Positions 42,182-46,107 of a stretch of DNA of 46,107 nt are shown here, piece after piece (position 1 is the first letter of the stretch; the number at the start of each line of letters is the position of its first letter). Both the position numbers and the translations under genes were made by a program. Source of the stretch: Xanthocytophaga agilis (GTDB lineage Bacteria; Bacteroidota; Bacteroidia; Cytophagales; 172606-1); contig NZ_JASJOU010000029.1 in assembly GCF_030068605.1 (NCBI RefSeq), forward strand, positions 1 through 46,107, given 5' to 3'. Under the pieces are notes generated by a model. The model saw only the letters and a list, made by a program, of their open reading frames with translations. It was not told where the DNA came from and did no database searches.

Positions 42182-42835
42182 TCAATTAATGGATTTACAA
42201 TCGTAACATATAGGCTTACTATATGTAATACCGTTTCTCTTATTACCACACTTGTTGCAATATGTTTCTACTCTATTATTAGGCTTCCCATCATTAACCC
42301 AGTTAGTATAACAAATAGTGCAGTAAGGTTGCCAACTGGTTAAACCACGTGAAGCTTTACAACTAATACAATGTGTAGTTTTAACAAATGTGAATTTTTT
42401 ATAGAATTCTGCTGAATGGTCATGAATGTCATTACATTCTTCAAATATTTCGTTATATAATTCTTCATCTTCTTTCTTTTCCCTATTAACCAATATACCC
42501 ATTTCTCTATTATTTAACTCTGAATACTCATACAGGTTCATAGATGCAATAATAGCCGTTTTTTCATTTAGATAGCATTTTGCATGCAACTCCTGATAGT
42601 AGCTTATTTCCAGATTCTTTATTGTTCTAAGTTGCTTTATCTCATCTTCAGAAGGCTTTTCTTTACCAATGATGAAATGTATATCAACATTTTTATTTCC
42701 TGCTGTTCTTAACCTTTGTATTAGTAGTGGTCTTAGTTTAAGATAAGGTGACATAATAACTATGTACTCTTTAGCTTTTACAATTACATCTGATATAGCA
42801 CTGCTTATATTGGATGTGTTTAAGAATTTAGCCAT
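42182..42835 (-). CDS. Phospholipase-D-like nuclease with zinc fingers
   Basis: The ATG at 42835 (MAKFLNTSNISSAISDVIVK) gives 217 residues; the frame runs 12 codons further but the upstream part is unlikely coding. The core has the single HKD motif of PLD-type nucleases: LHAKCYLNEKTAIIASMNL (His84, Lys86, Asn100) and NNREMGIL (Glu111), so it probably works as a dimer. The C-terminal 75 residues contain paired cysteines (CISC, CTIC, CNKC, CYDC), at least two zinc ribbons that may bind nucleic acid. It is convergent with the HEPN gene, and a TAGATTTG box about 45-50 bases upstream may be its promoter. Confidence 0.85.
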   Translation of the reverse strand: MAKFLNTSNISSAISDVIVKAKEYIVIMSPYLKLRPLLIQRLRTAGNKNVDIHFIIGKEKPSEDEIKQLRTIKNLEISYYQELHAKCYLNEKTAIIASMNLYEYSELNNREMGILVNREKKEDEELYNEIFEECNDIHDHSAEFYKKFTFVKTTHCISCKASRGLTSWQPYCTICYTNWVNDGKPNNRVETYCNKCGNKRNGITYSKPICYDCKSIN

Positions 42836-42879
42836 ATAAAAGAAATTAAAAGTGCAGACTTTAAAGATCATAAATAAAA

Positions 42880-42887
42880 CAAATCTA
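42880..42887 (-). promoter_or_regulatory. Candidate -7 box of the PLD-like gene
   Basis: TAGATTTG on the minus strand matches TAnnTTTG and leaves a leader of about 38 bases. A clear -33 box is missing. Confidence 0.4.
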
Positions 42888-42930
42888 GACTTTCAATTTA
42901 TATTAGTAATAACACTAATGTAAGATTGTA

Positions 42931-43033
42931 TAGATATCTATTTTTTGGTAGCCAGTCACCTGGAGCTGCTAAAATAGATATCTTTTTTGGTAAAATGCCT
43001 GGTTTCAGGAACAACAAAAAGATATCTATTTTG
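42931..43033. repeat. Three copies of a GATATCTATTTT box
   Basis: AGATATCTATTTT at 42932 and its exact complement AAAATAGATATCT at 42971 form a hairpin with 13-bp arms. A third copy, GATATCTATTTTG, follows at about 43021. It lies in the divergent gap between the PLD-like gene and the secreted protein gene, and could be a regulatory site. Confidence 0.6.
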
Positions 43034-43077
43034 AGTATATTTGACTGTCTCTTGTTAAACTGTACTTTATATTGCTC

Positions 43078-43785
43078 ATGTGTAGGAATTCACTTTCTTT
43101 TATTATCAAAAGCCTAGTAGTATTTATTCTATACCAAGTTGTTTCAAAAACTTGCTTGGGTCAGAATAATATTTCAAAAATCGACGAAAAGAATGGCTTT
43201 CAAGACTTGAAACTGGGAAGTAATGTTTACAGTTATGGAGAGTTTGAGTTTCTGCCTATGGATGCATTTAGCAGAAAATATCCTATGCCTGGAATATCTG
43301 GATTTACGTTAGTTAAAGCAGATCATAAATATGCTAGTGGCTTTAGAAAATCCGTCTATTTTCATTTTGTATCACTTGATGGCCTGGATGAATATATTTA
43401 TGATGGAAAGAAATATACTCATATTGGAGACAGTGAGATATACTATATAAAAGTAGAAGCTTATAAGGAAAGTATTTACGGGATTGAGGTAATATGCCAA
43501 TATGATCCAGATATCATTACAAGTTTAAAAGAGTATTTTGGACCACCTCTTAATAACCAGCATCATATATGGAAAGAAAAGCATTCTGATTCAGAACAAT
43601 GGAACTGGAAAAGTCAGAAAGCTAGTTTAAGGGTTACTCAAACAGTTTACAAAGAAAGACAATCTGAAGAAGCGGAAGATTATATTAGCTTATACTTTAA
43701 GTCCTCAGAAAGAGAAGAGTTAATTAAAAATATAGAACACCTTAGAAAAGAAGAAAAATCAGAGAAAATAAAAAAAGATTTTTAA
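43078..43785 (+). CDS. Secreted protein, unknown function
   Basis: The ATG at 43078 (MCRNSLSFIIKSLVVFILYQVVSKTCLGQ) gives 235 residues with a signal peptide; an in-frame TTG two codons earlier is less likely. The mature part is Tyr- and Glu-rich with FHFVSLDGLDEYIYDGKKYTHIGD and SIYGIEVICQYDPDIITSLKEYFG, and a long charged helix at the end. No family is recognised. A perfect terminator starts at its stop codon. Confidence 0.6.
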   Translation: MCRNSLSFIIKSLVVFILYQVVSKTCLGQNNISKIDEKNGFQDLKLGSNVYSYGEFEFLPMDAFSRKYPMPGISGFTLVKADHKYASGFRKSVYFHFVSLDGLDEYIYDGKKYTHIGDSEIYYIKVEAYKESIYGIEVICQYDPDIITSLKEYFGPPLNNQHHIWKEKHSDSEQWNWKSQKASLRVTQTVYKERQSEEAEDYISLYFKSSEREELIKNIEHLRKEEKSEKIKKDF

Positions 43786-43786
43786 T

Positions 43787-43815
43787 AAAAGTGGCTCTAT
43801 AGCAGAGCCACTTTT
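43787..43815 (+). terminator. Strong terminator after the secreted protein gene
   Basis: AAAAGTGGCTCT and AGAGCCACTTTT form a perfect 12-bp stem around TATAGC; flanking A and T tracts make it effective on both strands. Confidence 0.85.
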
Positions 43816-43857
43816 ATTATTCCAAAAGTCCGTTTTTCTGGCAACTCCACTGGATAG

Positions 43858-44100
43858 CTTCATTCTAATACCGCAAATCTTAGCAATATTGCAGGCTCTG
43901 AACAGGGCAAATCCCATCCAGCAGGATACTTACCTACTGTAACCATCCAAGCCACACTATACTCTAAGAGAGCAGTTGAGTTGATAGCTGTGCGGAATGA
44001 AAGACAGCTTACCTTTACAAGCTCGAATGTTTCGGCTATTTCAACGTTTCAAGCAAAGCAATCTAACCCGAGCAGCTTCCTAGCTGTTGGAAAAAAATAA
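43858..44100 (+). pseudogene. Possible gene remnant with no start codon
   Basis: A frame open from just after a TAG to a TAA at 44098-44100 translates as a protein-like chain (NLSNIAGSEQGKSHPAGYLPTV, AVELIAVRNERQLTFTSSNVSAI, SFLAVGKK). No ATG, GTG or TTG is well placed at the beginning. It may be the tail of a decayed gene. Confidence 0.25.
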
Positions 44101-44120
44101 GGTAACGCCAGTTGAAAGTC

Positions 44121-44480
44121 TTATTCGGAGGGAGAGGTATCAAGTATACTTTCAGTGAACTTTTCACAAATCACAAACCCACCCATCCCTACTGAAGCAT
44201 CTAAAATAACAAGTGTATAATCATACTCCTGTATTGCTTGTAAATAAGACTCAGGAATATCATTAATATCTGCCACGGTTTGAGGAACAGGCACCCTTTT
44301 ATCATACACATGAAGATCAAACAATTCATTTTGTGTACTAAATGGTGTAAACCCCCAGTCATATATTCCTGTAAAGGAAAGCTTAATTTTAGTTTTTAAG
44401 GGTGTTAAGAGCAGAATCACTAACTCATCAGCAGAAAAGTGTTCCAGTGTAATTATGGCGGCATCATGATAAACTGCCAT
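44121..44480 (-). CDS. Small cytosolic protein, unknown function
   Basis: This 119-residue acidic protein has no signal peptide or membrane helix. It starts MAVYHDAAIITLEHFSADELVILLLTPLKTKIKLSFTGIYDWGF and ends with VGMGGFVICEKFTESIL. The acidic alpha/beta character and its place beside other short unknown genes would fit an immunity-type protein, but no toxin gene is adjacent. No family is recognised. Confidence 0.55.
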   Translation of the reverse strand: MAVYHDAAIITLEHFSADELVILLLTPLKTKIKLSFTGIYDWGFTPFSTQNELFDLHVYDKRVPVPQTVADINDIPESYLQAIQEYDYTLVILDASVGMGGFVICEKFTESILDTSPSE

Positions 44481-44778
44481 ACTTTATATAATTAATAAGC
44501 AGGAAAAGTATTCTATTTAGGCTAACTGGCAAACACATTCCTGTTCAAATGCTTACCATATACGCAATTGCAAGCTATATGAAATGATACTTTATTCCTA
44601 AAAAGCAAAAGTCAGACAATAACGCCTGACTTTGCAAGGTTGATGAAGATAATTATTTCGGCAACAAAGGTCGTCCAAGTTTTTTTGCCCCTACCTAGTT
44701 CAAGGAGTTAGATATTCTCGAACATTGATGCCTTTATTCGAGATACAAAAGCCAAACAAGCTTCCGTATCTCCTAAAA

Positions 44779-44811
44779 CAAAACGGCACAGATTCATACC
44801 TGTGCCGTTTT
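44779..44811. terminator. Bidirectional terminator-like hairpin
   Basis: AAAACGGCACAG and CTGTGCCGTTTT form a perfect 12-bp stem around ATTCATAC. No gene ends immediately beside it. Confidence 0.75.
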
Positions 44812-44839
44812 ACTTTATGTACTTGGTTGAGCTAAAAAC

Positions 44840-44929
44840 AGCTCTACCCTACTACCTGACTGCAACGCAGAACCCATTGCAAATGGGTCAGAAGAACTGT
44901 TCGGGAATACAAATCCCGAATGTAGAGCT
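44840..44929. repeat. Nested hairpin structure (REP-like or structured RNA)
   Basis: An outer 8-bp stem (AGCTCTAC, GTAGAGCT) encloses two perfect hairpins: ACCCATT-GCA-AATGGGT at 44872-44888 and TTCGGGA-ATACAAA-TCCCGAA at 44900-44920. It has no T-arm motif, so it is not a tRNA. Hairpins of the type xTTGCAAAx and xATACAAATCCCGx recur in Bacteroidota genomes and are probably mobile REP-like repeats. Confidence 0.5.
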
Positions 44930-44964
44930 GGGGTGGTATGCCGTAGAAATCAATTTATATTCAA

Positions 44965-45729
44965 CTAAATAATCCTTGTAGACTCTAAGTCTTGATTCCA
45001 AGAAGTTAATACTCTTTGAATCGTTTTTCTTACTCGTTCATCTGGATGGTCTTGCTGTCTGACCAGTACTTCATATGCTTCAGGTGTACCTATTTTTTTT
45101 AGTAAAAACACTGTTTTCATAAAATGATCCCACTTACGAAATGTTTTACTATTATGTGCTCCTTCCAAAAGACCAAATACGCTTGAAGCAGATTTGAGCA
45201 AACGATTATCAACTTGCGCATCTCCCTCTGCTGCAAAATCAACAATACCTTCGACTAAGCCAACATATTGTTCCTTTTGATTATTTGTAGTATTTTTCAA
45301 ATGATATTCTCCAACTAACCTGTCAATTAAAGCAGCACAAACGAGTGATATGTTTTTACCATGAAAAAAATAAAATAAATCAAAAAGATAGCTCATTCGA
45401 ATAAAGAACTCATTTTTTGAATAGTTCCTTTCTATTTCATTTAAAAGGTGTTCAACAAATTTTTGAACGAAGAACCTATTGAACTCATATTCAGAATCAC
45501 TTTCCTGATATTCTTTGTAGCACTGTTGCTCAAAAGCATTAAAATACTTTTCTACACTCTCTTGACTTAAAAGCCTAATTTTTGCTGACATCGCACCCAA
45601 GTCAAAGATTGAATACAAATCTTTATTGCTATATTTATAGAATGTGGCTTTATCAAAAAAAAGTCCAAATGATCTTCTCAGTTTATAAAAGCTTTTATAA
45701 AGCAATTCATACTCCTTATTTCTTTTCAT
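44965..45729 (-). CDS. Helical protein, unknown function (immunity-like position)
   Basis: This 254-residue protein has no signal peptide. It is predicted nearly all-helical (EYELLYKSFYKLRRSFGLFFDK, VQKFVEHLLNEIERNYSKNEFFIRMSYLFDLFYFF) and ends in a HEAT-like repeat (TPEAYEVLVRQQDHPDERVRKTIQRVLTSW). It starts three bases after the stop of the gene at 45733, so the two are co-transcribed. No family is recognised. The pair order (small protein with conserved C-terminus, then a helical protein) resembles toxin/immunity arrangements. Confidence 0.6.
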   Translation of the reverse strand: MKRNKEYELLYKSFYKLRRSFGLFFDKATFYKYSNKDLYSIFDLGAMSAKIRLLSQESVEKYFNAFEQQCYKEYQESDSEYEFNRFFVQKFVEHLLNEIERNYSKNEFFIRMSYLFDLFYFFHGKNISLVCAALIDRLVGEYHLKNTTNNQKEQYVGLVEGIVDFAAEGDAQVDNRLLKSASSVFGLLEGAHNSKTFRKWDHFMKTVFLLKKIGTPEAYEVLVRQQDHPDERVRKTIQRVLTSWNQDLESTRII

Positions 45730-45732
45730 AAT

Positions 45733-46065
45733 TTATCTTCTCCAAATTATTTCTGGACTTCCTATAGCCTTAGGTTTCAAGTGAATTCTTACTGTTTCTT
45801 GTGTTCTAAACCCAAAGTTTAAAGCCCCTCCTGTAATTCGTCCACTGCCTTCTCTCTTAACAAGCGGAATATGCTTTGCTTCCAGTGTTTGTGTTTCTTT
45901 AGAACCTGAGGTCCCCGATTTAAGACCAACTGTTTCAAGAGTAGTAATAGTTCCTTTTTTTAATTTATATCTTACAACTAGATCGTATTCATCTGGTCTC
46001 TTCATAATAAAAGAACGTTGGTCATTTATGTAATTTAAATCAGTAGTTACAAAAGGTAATCCCAC
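45733..46065 (-). CDS. Small protein near window edge, possible toxin-like C-terminal fragment
   Basis: A frame of 110 codons starts at a GTG; it stays open 13 codons further upstream to a TAA at the window end, and an internal ATG lies at 46005. The sequence is basic and Gly-rich (RPDEYDLVVRYKLKKGTITTL, HIPLVKREGSGRITGGALNFGFR, GSPEIIWRR), resembling the ends of polymorphic toxin proteins. Whether it is whole, cut off or frameshifted from a larger upstream gene cannot be told from this window. Confidence 0.4.
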   Translation of the reverse strand: MGLPFVTTDLNYINDQRSFIMKRPDEYDLVVRYKLKKGTITTLETVGLKSGTSGSKETQTLEAKHIPLVKREGSGRITGGALNFGFRTQETVRIHLKPKAIGSPEIIWRR

Positions 46066-46107
46066 TACTTGTAAATACGTATTTGAAGCATTAGTATTAT
46101 TATATTA

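Larger units (their letters stand above)
44481..44964. other. Intergenic gap with hairpins
   Basis: There is no gene. It holds a weak hairpin at 44605-44635 (GCAAAAGTCAG, CTGACTTTGC), a strong terminator at 44779-44811 and a multi-hairpin structure at 44840-44929. Confidence 0.5.

Noticed and set aside
44840-44929. A 90-base multi-hairpin with an 8-bp closing stem looked like a tRNA
   Set aside because: No T-arm motif, no proper D-arm or anticodon arm, and no CCA-compatible end on either strand.

Overview
The window looks like chromosome of a Bacteroidota bacterium, most likely of the Cytophagales type. It carries type IX secretion system (T9SS) cargo with C-terminal sorting domains, a PorP/SprF-like outer-membrane protein, a CarboxypepD_reg-plus-TonB receptor, promoters of the TTTG-N19-TAnnTTTG kind, and intergenic space full of palindromic repeats.

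Region 1 (1-7.7 kb) is a compact T9SS module. Two predicted T9SS cargo proteins and a PorP/SprF-like protein lie on the minus strand, divergent from an ECF sigma factor and a membrane anti-sigma protein. The periplasmic part of the anti-sigma protein resembles the C-terminal half of one of the cargo proteins. The same two-box sequence (GGGTTAC, 17-18 bases, GTARTAC) lies upstream of the sigma gene, the PorP-like gene and the LRR cargo gene. This suggests one self-regulated regulon, and it moves the likely sigma start to a GTG at 5884.

Region 2 (7.7-27 kb) is mostly chromosomal. It holds a TonB-dependent receptor, several small lipoproteins, and a stress/redox group (QorB-like reductase, two HxlR regulators, VOC protein, AraC regulator, SDR, NTF2-like protein) flanked by about 330-bp inverted repeats. 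These are followed by an LRR protein, an M1 metallopeptidase, a frameshifted gene with a nearby decayed relative, and a large secreted protein of unknown role.

Region 3 (27-29.5 kb) has no convincing gene. It contains repeats, an isolated consensus promoter and a cluster of TTGYATA repeats. It leads into Region 4 (29.5-38.6 kb), a phage-satellite-like element: excisionase-type HTH, SF2 helicase, a stand-alone copy of a primase-like N-terminal domain, a VapE/VirE-type primase-helicase, a large inverted-repeat/AT-rich structure that looks like a replication origin, VRR-NUC nuclease, an array of repeats spaced 28 bp, XRE regulator, coiled-coil protein, small membrane proteins and an endolysin-type amidase. 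No integrase, capsid, portal, terminase or tail gene is visible.

Region 5 (38.6-46.1 kb) is AT-rich accessory DNA. It holds a Roco (LRR-Roc-COR) GTPase with an extra C-terminal domain, a HEPN (RNNLLH) protein and a phospholipase-D-like nuclease with zinc fingers, which together are a candidate defence cluster. Unknown secreted and cytosolic proteins follow, ending in a possible toxin/immunity-like pair at the window edge. All functions are inferred from reading the sequence; no database search was run.
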